In this document: positions 14,703 through 23,009 of the stretch, one piece after another
Layout: every line of letters begins with the position of its first letter
How positions within the stretch are numbered: the first letter of the stretch is position 1
Position numbers and translations under genes: made by a program
DNA from: Candidatus Blackburnbacteria bacterium RIFCSPLOWO2_01_FULL_40_20
Lineage (GTDB): Bacteria; Patescibacteriota; Microgenomatia; UBA8517; UBA10165
DNA: 33,214 nucleotides
Assembly: GCA_001816475.1 (NCBI GenBank)
Contig: MHCC01000003.1
Coordinates: 1-33,214, forward strand
Direction: 5' to 3'
Notes under the pieces: generated by a model
Databases searched by the model: none
Told to the model about the DNA's origin: nothing
Seen by the model: only the letters and a program-made list of their open reading frames with translations

Positions 14703-15464
14703 ATGGGATTAGTTAAACCGCCATGGACTGACAATGATTTTTTTGAAAATTGTCCTTTTAATTATTGTGACCATTTTGGAAATAGAAAGCGGTTGGGACT
14801 ACTTTGTAAAATTTGTGAAGAAACAAAATATTTAGATGAAGAGCGGATGGATTTTTCTTATATTGAAGAAATTGTAAAGCCAAATTTGGTAAAGTTGCGC
14901 TACAGGGGTAGCGAAGAAGCTTGGGAAAGAGTGATTAAGGAAAGAACAATCGAGGATATTGCAGAGGGACCACTGCTTCTGGAGTACTACGCCTATTCTC
15001 TATCTCGTTACTATGCAGCTTTGGTTAGGTTGATGATTAGGACTTTATCAATTGTTCCCCGGGGTGTTGATTTGGATCTTATGGAAAAAGCGCTTGATGC
15101 TTTCACCCATGCAGAGCATTGTATTCCAGCTAAAATAAGACGAGCCTACCTTTCTCGCGAAAGAGATAAAAGGGCATTGGTAAAATGTTTTGATGATAAA
15201 ACATCTGCACTTTTTGCTTATATGGCGGCCGAGAGAAATTCAAGAGCTTTTCAAGCACTTGCCAACCATGAACCATTACATACTATTCGTGAAAGAAATT
15301 TAAGATTGGTGAAGTTGAGTCTAACGGTTTGTGAAGTAATAAGACGAGAATTTATCGGCGAGAATTTAAAGTACGAGGAGTTTGGTTGCGAAGAATATGA
15401 TCAATGTTTCGAAAAATACGCAAAAAACACCGTCAAAATTGCAAAGAATCAAAGCGAAGCTTAA
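14703..15464 (+). CDS. Unknown soluble protein with N-terminal four-Cys motif
   Basis: A 253-residue protein not recognised. C17, C22, C35 and C38 (CPFNYC, then CKIC) form a CX4C-X12-CX2C pattern with His24 between, suggesting a zinc or other metal site. The rest appears helical, with YAYSLSRYYAALVRLMIRTLS and many Arg/Lys/Glu, and no membrane segment. TATATC ends 8 bases before the ATG and may be a -10 box of a nearly leaderless message. The gene is divergent from the RNA methyltransferase. Its end overlaps the convergent glycosyltransferase gene by 32 bases. Confidence 0.55.
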   Translation: MGLVKPPWTDNDFFENCPFNYCDHFGNRKRLGLLCKICEETKYLDEERMDFSYIEEIVKPNLVKLRYRGSEEAWERVIKERTIEDIAEGPLLLEYYAYSLSRYYAALVRLMIRTLSIVPRGVDLDLMEKALDAFTHAEHCIPAKIRRAYLSRERDKRALVKCFDDKTSALFAYMAAERNSRAFQALANHEPLHTIRERNLRLVKLSLTVCEVIRREFIGENLKYEEFGCEEYDQCFEKYAKNTVKIAKNQSEA

Positions 15465-16116
15465 CATAAGTTAATATTCCTTTTATTGCATCCTTAGCTT
15501 TTATTTTCTTGCCCTTCTCATAACTTCTCGGTTTGTAGGAAATTGGTACTTCAAGCAATAGAATTTTTTTCTTTGCAAGTTGTGCTGTTATTTCCGCTTC
15601 TATTTCAAAACCGTTAGATGAAAGATCTAAAGATTTTGCAATTTTTGTAGGAATTAATTTATAACAAGTGTATGAATCGGTGAGTTGGGTGCCATACAAA
15701 AGATTGCAAAATTGAGTTAACAGGACATTCCCTAGATAGGTTCTCAAGTAAGCTTTGGGATTTGAAGAAATTATTCTAGATCCATAAACAACATGATTCT
15801 TGCCGGCTTTTTCAATAAGTTTCTTGTATTCTTTTGGATTGTACTCAAGGTCAGCATCTTGAATTATTACAAAGTCTCCTGTAATTTTCTTAAAAGCCCA
15901 TCTTACCGCTGCCCCTTTACCCAGATTGCTTAAGTGAGTCAAAACGGTGAACTTTTTTTTGCTTTTAAACGCCTTTAGTATTTTAGGTGTATTATCAGTT
16001 GAACCATCGTCAATAACTAATATTTCGTGAATAAGTTCGTGCGAATCGAGTACTTTTAACACTTTTAATATAGTTTTACTCTCGTTAAGAGTGGGGACGA
16101 CGACAGATAATTTCAT
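15433..16116 (-). CDS. GT2 family glycosyltransferase (DPM1-like)
   Basis: A 227-residue GT-A-fold enzyme like polyprenyl/dolichol-phosphate mannose or glucose synthases. It begins with SVVVPTLNE, has IDDGSTD (D36, D37) for the nucleotide and DADLEY (D87, D89) for the metal. The acceptor region has NLLYGTQLTDSYTCYK and ends with the EVPISYKPRSYEKGKKI segment typical of this group. No membrane helices are seen. It would load a sugar onto a lipid carrier, which GT39-type enzymes such as that at 23010 use; this link is inference. Confidence 0.85.
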   Translation of the reverse strand: MKLSVVVPTLNESKTILKVLKVLDSHELIHEILVIDDGSTDNTPKILKAFKSKKKFTVLTHLSNLGKGAAVRWAFKKITGDFVIIQDADLEYNPKEYKKLIEKAGKNHVVYGSRIISSNPKAYLRTYLGNVLLTQFCNLLYGTQLTDSYTCYKLIPTKIAKSLDLSSNGFEIEAEITAQLAKKKILLLEVPISYKPRSYEKGKKIKAKDAIKGILTYVKLRFDSLQF

Positions 16117-16161
16117 ATCAGTAATTTTACTGTATTTGGGAATTTACACAACCCAGCGGAG

Positions 16162-16581
16162 TTATTTACGGAACGGAAGAATGGTTTTGTTACTTTTTAT
16201 TGGAATATTATAGTTTTTGATTTCAAAAGTCTGGTCAAAGTCTTTCTTGTTTTTACTTAGCATTCCTCGGACGATAACCCTATGCCCCACTTTCATGTCT
16301 GATAACTTAATCAACCTTCCGCGTTTGTCCTTTAGTGAGGTTGAACCAGATGTTGGAACTATTGTTCTGTTTTTATCTGAAATGCTAAGCGAAAGTTCTG
16401 AATTTGAAATTGATGTAATTTTCCCAAAAACTGTTTTTACTTTCGGGCGGGAAGTATCTTTTTTAAATATACTAGTTAGGTTTATCTTCTCTGTAAAAAA
16501 GTTGGATATTGCATGTACGGGTGTTGTTGCATAGACAAGTAAAATTATAATTGTAAGTAGGAAGATTGGTAATTTTTGCAT
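16162..16581 (-). CDS. Exported small beta-rich protein (DUF5666-like)
   Basis: 139 residues with a clear signal peptide (MQKLPIFLLTIIILLVYATTPVHA, cleavage probably after residue 24). The mature part holds one beta-rich unit, GKITSISNSELSLSISDKN followed by LSDMKVGHRVIVRG, which resembles the OB-fold-like DUF5666 repeat found in exported bacterial proteins. It starts 5 bases after the membrane-protein gene and lies in the same direction as the ECF sigma gene, so it is probably part of that operon. Confidence 0.6.
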   Translation of the reverse strand: MQKLPIFLLTIIILLVYATTPVHAISNFFTEKINLTSIFKKDTSRPKVKTVFGKITSISNSELSLSISDKNRTIVPTSGSTSLKDKRGRLIKLSDMKVGHRVIVRGMLSKNKKDFDQTFEIKNYNIPIKSNKTILPFRK

Positions 16582-16586
16582 AGAGC

Positions 16587-16958
16587 TTAGTCGTATTTGG
16601 TAATTTCTTTTATTCGTTGAGGAAACGAAAATATATCAATTTTCCTTGACACAAATATTAAGATTACGGGAGAAAGAAATATTCCAACGAGCAAGCTCTT
16701 TTCTAAACTTTCCCAAAAGAATGATCCAACCTCTTGCATTTCTGGCAATAAGGTTTTCCATTCATATTCAATTGTAAAAAGTATTTCAAAAATCCCTTGT
16801 TCTGATAAATATGCAACTGTTTGATATAGGGCAGATATGAAAATAAGAAAAAGAAATATAAATAATGGAGATATTACGATAAATAGCTTAATAATTCGCC
16901 ATTTTTCACTTGCGGCAACTCGGTGCATAACAATTGGTGTAAGTATTTCAGACTTCAT
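16587..16958 (-). CDS. Two-helix membrane protein next to ECF sigma factor (possible anti-sigma partner)
   Basis: About 123 residues, with two strong hydrophobic helices (around residues 23-47 and 91-108) joined by a loop of about 40 residues. The frame extends to a TTG at 16964, but ATG 16958 is the better start. The start lies inside the end of the ECF sigma gene, so the two are translationally coupled, as is typical for sigma/anti-sigma pairs. It has no recognisable zinc anti-sigma motif (HxxxCxxC), so the anti-sigma role is inferred from position only. Confidence 0.55.
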   Translation of the reverse strand: MKSEILTPIVMHRVAASEKWRIIKLFIVISPLFIFLFLIFISALYQTVAYLSEQGIFEILFTIEYEWKTLLPEMQEVGSFFWESLEKSLLVGIFLSPVILIFVSRKIDIFSFPQRIKEITKYD

Positions 16959-17481
16959 ATTCAACCATCATTTTGTATAGACTTGCTTTGCCTCTTTTTA
17001 GTCTAGTTCTTAAGGTGTTAACTGGAATATTTAAAGATTTTGCAAGGCGTTGGTAATCAAGTTCTAAGAAATAATATCCCCAAACTGGCTGAAAGTAAAT
17101 TCTTGGCAACTTGTTTAAGGCGGATCTCAATCTTTTAATTTCGTCACTTTTTGCTAGTTTTTCAATTAACGAAGGATGGTTGTCCGGAAACGTATTTTCA
17201 AGTTTTGTTAAGCGGGCGTTTTTACGGATATAGTCAAGGCAATAGTTGGTAGCAATCTGGTAAAGCCATGGTTTAAAGGGGCGATGGGAGTCAAACGTTA
17301 TTAGTTTTTGGAAAGCACGAAGAAAAACCTCTTGTGTCGCGTCTTCTGCTGCGGGAGCACGTTTCAAAATTCGCAAGGAGTGCGAGTATATTAATTTTTC
17401 ATAGCGGCGCACAAGTACTTCGTATGACGAAAGTACTCCCCTTAATGTATCTTGAACTAGTTCAGAATCGCCTTTTTCCAC
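16948..17481 (-). CDS. ECF sigma factor (second of two)
   Basis: A 177-residue sigma-70 family ECF protein. Region 2 covers about 15-85 (YEKLIYSHSLRIL, AEDATQEVFLRAFQ, FKPWLYQIATNYCLDYIRK), which binds core polymerase and the -10. Region 4 covers about 115-170 (LNKLPRIYFQPVWGYYFLELDYQRLAKSLNIPVNTLRTRLKRGKA as a helix-turn-helix in pieces) and reads the -35. Start is GTG 17481, with TACAAT (17489-17494) 7 bases upstream, so the message is probably leaderless. It is followed by an overlapping membrane protein gene and an exported protein gene. Confidence 0.9.
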   Translation of the reverse strand: MEKGDSELVQDTLRGVLSSYEVLVRRYEKLIYSHSLRILKRAPAAEDATQEVFLRAFQKLITFDSHRPFKPWLYQIATNYCLDYIRKNARLTKLENTFPDNHPSLIEKLAKSDEIKRLRSALNKLPRIYFQPVWGYYFLELDYQRLAKSLNIPVNTLRTRLKRGKASLYKMMVEYEV

Positions 17482-17488
17482 GCCTCTT

Positions 17489-17494
17489 ATTGTA
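17489..17494 (-). promoter_or_regulatory. -10 box of the second ECF sigma gene
   Basis: TACAAT on the minus strand, 7 bases before the GTG start. GAAACTTTT lies upstream near the -35 position and contains the AAC that many ECF sigma factors recognise, so self-activation is possible but unproven. Confidence 0.4.
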
Positions 17495-17579
17495 TTACGT
17501 TAATATGTTCTAAAAGTTTCTTTTTGCACGAGCACATTACTTCGACTTGATAGTCCCTCTTGCTATTTTACCAGAAGCC

Positions 17580-20378
17580 TCATTCTTGATCCAACAGTGC
17601 AACTTGCCTGAAGTTTGAATAACTGAGTAGAGGATATTTAATGTAATATGCATTCTTTGTAATATCATTTTCGATTGCAAGGTGGGTTGCTTGACTTTCT
17701 AAGCTAAAATCCGCAGCCTTAAAATCCTGATTGTAAAAGATAACTGCCTTGATAAGTTTCATTGAAGGTATGTCCTCAGTTAATGTTTTTTTCAACCAGA
17801 GTGTCTTATTGCCGCCGCGGCTAACGGAGGACGTTTCTGCGACCATTATAGGTAGGTTAAGCTGTACAAGGTGTTGATAGATTCCTTTCGATAGATCCTT
17901 AAATGAGGTCCATCTGTTGAAAGAGTACGTCTTCCCCCAGTTAAATCCGCTAAAACCCACCCAATCAACATACATATGGCCCGGGAAGTACTCAAGTACA
18001 TTTTCGTTGTTACCGTTCTCGTCCGTATTGTTTGGGGTCCATGCCCAAATGACGTTAGAAGCTCCTTCTTGCTCAAAAATATCATGAACGTGGATCCACA
18101 TTGCTTTATAATCTTCGGGAGTGTTCCCATTTACGTTGCCCCAGGGGTACCAATTCCCATTCATTTCGTGAGCGAACCTAAGGAAAAATGGGTTTTTAAA
18201 TTTCGCTGCGCCTTTCGCCCATGCTCTAATGTAATTATCGTGTTTCCCTTGTATTATTGCTTCTAGCGAGTATTCGTTTTGGTTAATTAGTTTTGTGTTT
18301 GTTTGTTGGGAATCCCATGGTTCCCAAGTTATAACAGGAATTACATTTTTATTGTAAAGCGACTGGACAAAATCTTTATTAAAACCGCTGCTTTTGCTCC
18401 AGTCTTGGTAATACATAACCAAGGTGGGTTTTTCTCCCTCCATTAAATTTGTGGGTGAGTTATAAGGTTGTTTGTTAAGCTCTGGAAGATAATAACCGTA
18501 GTAGACTCCATTTGTGGGGACTAAAAGTTCCTGAGAACTTGCATATTTAACTTGTACTGTTTTTGCCTGAGGAAGTAATACAAAATTACCTTTTGAGTCT
18601 ATTGTTCCAATGAAATTGAACATTGTAAATGAGGTTGTAAGGGCGACAGTCGATTTAATAATAAATTGCTTGGCGGGGGCAAAATATCTTTTTGGTGAAA
18701 GTAGCGATTTGACGTTTTTTATTGCATTGTCGAAAATGCCAAGATAGGAATTTTCTTTTGCAATGAGGAAAAATCCAAGAAGAAGAAACGCAACATCAAA
18801 TATCGCCCAGAAATAATTTACGTAAGTTCCAAAGCTAATGTTGTTTCCCCTGAGCAAACTAAATGTCAAACCACACAACAAGATGATTGCTACTGTAAAT
18901 TGGATTTTGTAAACACTGAAAGGATTTTCTCTTTCATATTTTTTAATTGTAACAACAAACGCTAAGTTCTTTTGAAGGAGGCTTGAAAAGAAGGCTACCG
19001 TAAAGACTGGGAACGAAACAATATCTAAAACGATACTTTTTATTGGATGCTTAAAAGTTTTGGTATAGAGAATAAAGTTGTAGACAAGCAGTGGGCCATA
19101 GACAAATGCAAGGAAAGTTATGGTATTTGTCTTTATGAGTGGGATATCGAAAAATAAATATGGGATTGGGGCAAGCATTAGTATCAGGTCGCGAAGCCCA
19201 ATAAGATAATATGTTGCTGACAAAATATAGTGCAGTTTTTGTTTGATAGTTAGTGGACCAAAAAGAATCTGTTTTAAGTAAGCGCGGGTTACATCAAAGT
19301 TCCCTTTTGACCAACGTTGCTGTTGGCCGAAATATTGTTTAAGAGAAGTGGGCGCGAACCCCAAGGCTAATACTTTTGGCATAAACACACCCCTTTTGCC
19401 TGAAAGATGTAAATTTAGCGACGTTGCGTAGTCTTCGGTAATAAAACGAGTATCCAACCCGCCTACAGACTCAAGAGCGCTTCGCCTAATAGCAAAGTTT
19501 GTTCCGCATAAAAATAGGGAGTTGTCGTAACCCTTTGCGGGACAAACATAGTCAAAGAAGAATATTTGATGTGCAGCCGAAGCTTTGGCGACCCAGGTAT
19601 CTTCATTTTGATAACGTTGTGGGCTTTGCACAAAATCTATGTTTTTATCAGTGAATGGTTTGGTTATTTCAGTTAAAAACTCTTTTTTCGCTGCAAAATC
19701 TGAGTCAAAGATAATATCTATTGTGTTATCTGGATCTAATGACGCTGTTTTTGAAAGGGCGTTGTTGATGTTACCGGCTTTAAAACCGCCAGGCTTTCTT
19801 CGGGCAATATGTTCGACTTTTAGTTTACGGCACAGCTTTGCAATTTCAAACCTGTTTTCTTTTTTTGCAACAAACCCGTCGTTTAAGATAATTACTCGAG
19901 GTTTGTGAATTGGTTTAATCAACTTTTGGTAATAATGAGCAGCTTGTTTTGCACCAAGAATTGTGTTTCTGACAATCTCTACAGGTTCGCCGCAAACACA
20001 AACAAACATGTTTATGTGCAATCCTTTATCTCTGTTTAGGCGCAAATATTTAGGGTATTTCCTTGGCCATATTGAATAAAACATTCCGTAAAGGTGAAAT
20101 ATTGTATGAAGCTCAGCGATAAATAAAATAACACTGAAAACTACAATGAAGGGTTCAGTGTTTACCAACTGTGCTCTGAAGTAAGTGTAAGCAGTTAGAA
20201 GAATTATTCCGTACAAGACAACCGAGATGAAGGCAGCCTTTTTGATTATTGCAACAAGTTTTTTTATGATTTCCTGAAGCCAACTTATTATTGTCTTTAC
20301 AACTCTTAGAACAATCAACAGTGCCAGCAAACTTACAATTATCGTGTAAATTTTTATTAGAGATAGTATTTTTTTCAT
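17580..20378 (-). CDS. GT2 processive glycan synthase fused to GH26 glycoside hydrolase
   Basis: A 932-residue fusion. Residues 1-100 hold three or so membrane helices. About 115-370 is a cytoplasmic cellulose-synthase-type GT2 domain with LNDG (165-168), DSD (225-227), TED (314-316) and QQQRW (352-356), the motifs of processive beta-glycan synthases. About 380-590 holds further membrane helices. About 610-932 is a GH26 domain with the acid/base Glu in HEMNG (E738) and the nucleophile Glu in MVAETS (E848). Topology would put the hydrolase outside. GH26 enzymes act on beta-mannans, lichenan or beta-1,3-xylan, so the enzyme may make and trim a mannan-like or mixed glycan. It lies between the two ECF modules and starts at ATG 20378 with its own upstream gap of 77 bases. 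Confidence 0.88.
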   Translation of the reverse strand: MKKILSLIKIYTIIVSLLALLIVLRVVKTIISWLQEIIKKLVAIIKKAAFISVVLYGIILLTAYTYFRAQLVNTEPFIVVFSVILFIAELHTIFHLYGMFYSIWPRKYPKYLRLNRDKGLHINMFVCVCGEPVEIVRNTILGAKQAAHYYQKLIKPIHKPRVIILNDGFVAKKENRFEIAKLCRKLKVEHIARRKPGGFKAGNINNALSKTASLDPDNTIDIIFDSDFAAKKEFLTEITKPFTDKNIDFVQSPQRYQNEDTWVAKASAAHQIFFFDYVCPAKGYDNSLFLCGTNFAIRRSALESVGGLDTRFITEDYATSLNLHLSGKRGVFMPKVLALGFAPTSLKQYFGQQQRWSKGNFDVTRAYLKQILFGPLTIKQKLHYILSATYYLIGLRDLILMLAPIPYLFFDIPLIKTNTITFLAFVYGPLLVYNFILYTKTFKHPIKSIVLDIVSFPVFTVAFFSSLLQKNLAFVVTIKKYERENPFSVYKIQFTVAIILLCGLTFSLLRGNNISFGTYVNYFWAIFDVAFLLLGFFLIAKENSYLGIFDNAIKNVKSLLSPKRYFAPAKQFIIKSTVALTTSFTMFNFIGTIDSKGNFVLLPQAKTVQVKYASSQELLVPTNGVYYGYYLPELNKQPYNSPTNLMEGEKPTLVMYYQDWSKSSGFNKDFVQSLYNKNVIPVITWEPWDSQQTNTKLINQNEYSLEAIIQGKHDNYIRAWAKGAAKFKNPFFLRFAHEMNGNWYPWGNVNGNTPEDYKAMWIHVHDIFEQEGASNVIWAWTPNNTDENGNNENVLEYFPGHMYVDWVGFSGFNWGKTYSFNRWTSFKDLSKGIYQHLVQLNLPIMVAETSSVSRGGNKTLWLKKTLTEDIPSMKLIKAVIFYNQDFKAADFSLESQATHLAIENDITKNAYYIKYPLLSYSNFRQVALLDQE

Positions 20379-20455
20379 TTCTATTGTTTTTGGGCATGGT
20401 AATAATAGGAACGAAAAAGTTTAAAAAACGTAACACTTGGAGACTAATTTAGAAG

Positions 20456-21139
20456 TTATTTATTAGACTTGGAGTTTGAATTAGAGTCTTGAGGTTTCTG
20501 GCTATTACCACTTGAGCCAACTCCGTCTTTTTGATTTTCCTTGGTTGTTTCAGTGACTGATTTTTGAGTATTTCCCCGGTTACTTTTTGGCGTATTAGGC
20601 GCATCAGTAGGTGTTATCTTTTTATCAGGAGAAGATTTTTCTTGTTTTAATTGGCTGTTGGGTCGCAACACATTCTCATTTTTTGTAGATCCAACGCCTT
20701 TTGCGTCTTTTAGGCTTTTTTGGTAACTGTCATATGCCTTTTCTAACAGATCTTGCCGATTGTTTTTCTCAAGTTCTTTATATTCATTTTCTCGCCGTTT
20801 GACCAACTCTTCAGCAATTATTGACTTAAGGGAAGGAATCGGGGACGAGAGAGCAAGTGCTACTTTCTCACTAGCTACTTTAACCGGATAAAGTGGGTCG
20901 GATGGAAGACTTGATTGTGCTGCGAATACTGTACTACCAGTAAAGAAAAGTAGAATTGCGGCAAATGCGAAAGAATAAGCCCATCTTGTTGAGATACTAC
21001 GTTTTGGAAGGACTAAAGAGGTCTCTTGGTTTATGCGCTCGATGAACCTTGCTCTGGAGTTTCTCTTAAACGTTGAACTTGGAGAAGCTTCGGACATGCC
21101 CTTGAGACTTTTTAATGTAATTAAAATGTTTTCTTTCAT
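20456..21139 (-). CDS. DUF5667-type membrane protein, likely anti-sigma partner
   Basis: 227 residues. An N-terminal cytoplasmic part of about 50 residues precedes one membrane helix (about 53-74, WAYSFAFAAILLFFTGSTVFA). Outside follows LPSDPLYPVKVASEKVALAL, the hallmark of the DUF5667 domain, then a charged helix and a long low-complexity tail rich in Ser, Asn, Lys and Gln (about 150-227). It overlaps the upstream ECF sigma gene by 4 bases (ATGA). In many bacteria DUF5667 proteins sit beside ECF sigma genes in this way, so it is probably the regulator that holds the sigma factor at the membrane; this is inference. Confidence 0.7.
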   Translation of the reverse strand: MKENILITLKSLKGMSEASPSSTFKRNSRARFIERINQETSLVLPKRSISTRWAYSFAFAAILLFFTGSTVFAAQSSLPSDPLYPVKVASEKVALALSSPIPSLKSIIAEELVKRRENEYKELEKNNRQDLLEKAYDSYQKSLKDAKGVGSTKNENVLRPNSQLKQEKSSPDKKITPTDAPNTPKSNRGNTQKSVTETTKENQKDGVGSSGNSQKPQDSNSNSKSNK

Positions 21140-21684
21140 ATTTTTTTGTCTTTTTCTAAGACTTTTTTAAGTGCTTTTAGGCTGCGACTTTGAAGTACTC
21201 GCACATGTGCTTCTGGTTTATTTATAATTCCCCCTATCTCATCGTTATCTTTACCTTCAATAAACTTTAGTATGATCAATTCTTGATAAGAATCAGGTAG
21301 CTTCTTAACCGCCCTCAACACTTCTTCTTGTAAAATTGATTTTACAGTGTATTCTTCAGGCGTCGGGCCAGTGTCTTCAATCTCTATTTTATCATCAAAA
21401 GAGCTCAGGTCCTTTTTGGTTCTGTAATAATCAATTATTTGGTTTCTAGCAATCCTAAATATCCAAGCCTCAAACGGGAGTCCTTCATCGCAGTAATCCT
21501 GGATTTTTTGGTAAACTTTGTAAAAGACTTCTTCAGTTAAATCCTCGGTTTCTTCTTTGGTGTCAACTCTAAAATATATAAAGCGATAAATTCTATCTAC
21601 TAATAAATCATAAATTTTGCCGAAAGAATCTACATGCCCCAACTTGGCGTTTTGAACTAGCGATTGGAGGTGGTTTGTTGCCAT
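21136..21684 (-). CDS. ECF sigma factor (first of two)
   Basis: 182 residues. Region 2 includes YDLLVDRIYRFIYFRV, EETEDLTEEVFYKVYQKI and FEAWIFRIARNQIIDYYR, the core-binding and -10-reading parts. An acidic linker (about 95-115) leads to region 4, with VKKLPDSYQELIILKFIEG and the helix-turn-helix NDEIGGIINKPEAHVRVLQSR. TAATAT lies 9 bases before the ATG and may be a -10 box. The paired DUF5667 protein gene overlaps its end. It is only about 45% similar by eye to the second ECF protein, so they are not a recent duplication. Confidence 0.92.
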   Translation of the reverse strand: MATNHLQSLVQNAKLGHVDSFGKIYDLLVDRIYRFIYFRVDTKEETEDLTEEVFYKVYQKIQDYCDEGLPFEAWIFRIARNQIIDYYRTKKDLSSFDDKIEIEDTGPTPEEYTVKSILQEEVLRAVKKLPDSYQELIILKFIEGKDNDEIGGIINKPEAHVRVLQSRSLKALKKVLEKDKKI

Positions 21685-21789
21685 TCGAGAAAAATATTAC
21701 TGGTTTGATGCACACCATTAGTTATGGATTTATTGGGTGTGTAATGCGTTATAGAAATGTAAGAAAGCAAAAAGAGAAGTAGTTAGGGG

Positions 21790-22893
21790 CTAGGGCATGT
21801 TGGTTTTAAATGACTGAAGAGATGCGTCAGTTGAGTTTATTCGCCAGTCTGTCTCTTTAAGGATATTAAACCAAACAACTTCAGTTATTTTCGTGAAGGA
21901 ATTAGTAAGCGAATCTTTAAACATTTCTTCTATCCAGAGCGGCTTGTTGCCGCCAAGTTCGGTTGATGCTGTTTCTGCGACAACTAAGGGTTTAAAATAG
22001 GTCGATGTTAAAAAGTTATAAGAGGGTATAAAAATATCTTTAAAGCTTTTCCAAGTGCTCCAACTTTGCGAAGATCCCCAATTATAACCGTCAATGCCGA
22101 TAGCGTCTACAACATCGTCACCAGGGTAGTAGCTCGAAACGTTGGAAATTGGAGAGTATGGAGTGTTCTCAAAATTAATACTCCACATCCAAGTAACATT
22201 TGTTACTCCTTCTTGCCTAAAAATATCTACAACGTGCCTGTATGACGTGATGTATTGGGTTGGTTTGTTTCCCCAAGGATACCAGTTTCCATTCATTTCA
22301 TGACCGAACCTGATAGTAACTGGACTACCATATGTTTTTACTGAATTTGCAAAGGAGCGTATGTAGGTATCTTGTTGGCCTTGGGTAATTGCTTGAAGGT
22401 AGTCGACGGATTGATTCATGCCCTGTTCCGGGTTCCATGGTTCCCAGGCAAGAAGTAGTTTCATTCCCTTTGATTTAATATACGAAAGGTCATCTAAAAC
22501 TAAATTGCTATTGTATTTTGAACCAAATTGTTTGTAGATTGAAACTGTTGAAATTGACTTGCCAAGGCTTGCTTCAAGAGAACTTAACTCGCCGTAACGG
22601 TTTGCATAGTCGTTTACTACGATTCCCACTTTAATCGGTCTTGTGACAGGAACAGATGAAGGGCTTGGCGATGGAGAAGGACTTGTTGAAGGCGCAGGAC
22701 TGGGAGTAGGAGAAGGAGATGCAAAGTGTGGATTCTTTTTATCCTTTCTAGCTGCTAAATAAATTTGAGCACCGGCAATATTGTTACTGTCTTGGTTATT
22801 GCGAAAACTCGAAAGAATTGTTGTTGCGAGCATTGAGGCTAAGACAACGACAGAAATTAACAAAGTTTGTAGCGGTCTGTTTAATGTTATCAC
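21790..22893 (-). CDS. Exported/anchored GH26 family glycoside hydrolase
   Basis: An extracellular glycanase of family GH26 (mannanase-type). From GTG 22893 it has 367 residues: an N-terminal membrane helix (PLQTLLISVVVLASMLATTI), a Ser/Pro linker (SPSPTPSPAPSTSPSPSP), then the catalytic domain. HEMNG holds the acid/base Glu and VVAETAS the nucleophile (residues 199 and 307 in this numbering). The frame is open to an ATG at 22935, but that codon lies in the -35 box, and the next ATGs lie in the -10 box, so GTG 22893 is the first usable start. It closely parallels the GH26 domain of the fusion protein (shared WEPW, HEMNGNWYPWG, GGNK.LW), so the two probably arose by duplication. Confidence 0.88.
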   Translation of the reverse strand: MITLNRPLQTLLISVVVLASMLATTILSSFRNNQDSNNIAGAQIYLAARKDKKNPHFASPSPTPSPAPSTSPSPSPSPSSVPVTRPIKVGIVVNDYANRYGELSSLEASLGKSISTVSIYKQFGSKYNSNLVLDDLSYIKSKGMKLLLAWEPWNPEQGMNQSVDYLQAITQGQQDTYIRSFANSVKTYGSPVTIRFGHEMNGNWYPWGNKPTQYITSYRHVVDIFRQEGVTNVTWMWSINFENTPYSPISNVSSYYPGDDVVDAIGIDGYNWGSSQSWSTWKSFKDIFIPSYNFLTSTYFKPLVVAETASTELGGNKPLWIEEMFKDSLTNSFTKITEVVWFNILKETDWRINSTDASLQSFKTNMP

Positions 22894-22906
22894 AGCAGGG
22901 TCACCC

Positions 22907-22935
22907 ATCATACCCCAAGACCTGTTCAAAGTCAA
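22907..22935 (-). promoter_or_regulatory. Promoter of the exported GH26 gene
   Basis: On the minus strand TTGACT (22930-22935) and TATGAT (22907-22912) are exactly 17 bases apart. The start of transcription falls near 22900, only about 7 bases before GTG 22893. This is a housekeeping-type promoter, not an ECF-type one. Confidence 0.65.
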
Positions 22936-22965
22936 ATTGACTCGAGCGGCCTAAAGATGTGCAAT

Positions 22966-22971
22966 TATAAT
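22966..22971 (+). promoter_or_regulatory. -10 box upstream of the GT39-like gene
   Basis: TATAAT on the plus strand, divergent from the GH26 promoter. The start would be near 22978, giving a leader of about 32 bases without a Shine-Dalgarno sequence. TAAAAT at 22981-22986 is an alternative. Confidence 0.4.
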
Positions 22972-23009
22972 AGATTCAAGTAAAATATCCATTTGAAAAC
23001 AGTACAAAT

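Noticed and set aside
17482-20455. Shared ECF-type promoter motif (AAACTTTT) before the second ECF gene and the GT2-GH26 gene
   Set aside because: The match is short, AT-rich and without a clear paired -10 motif; two sites are too few to claim it.
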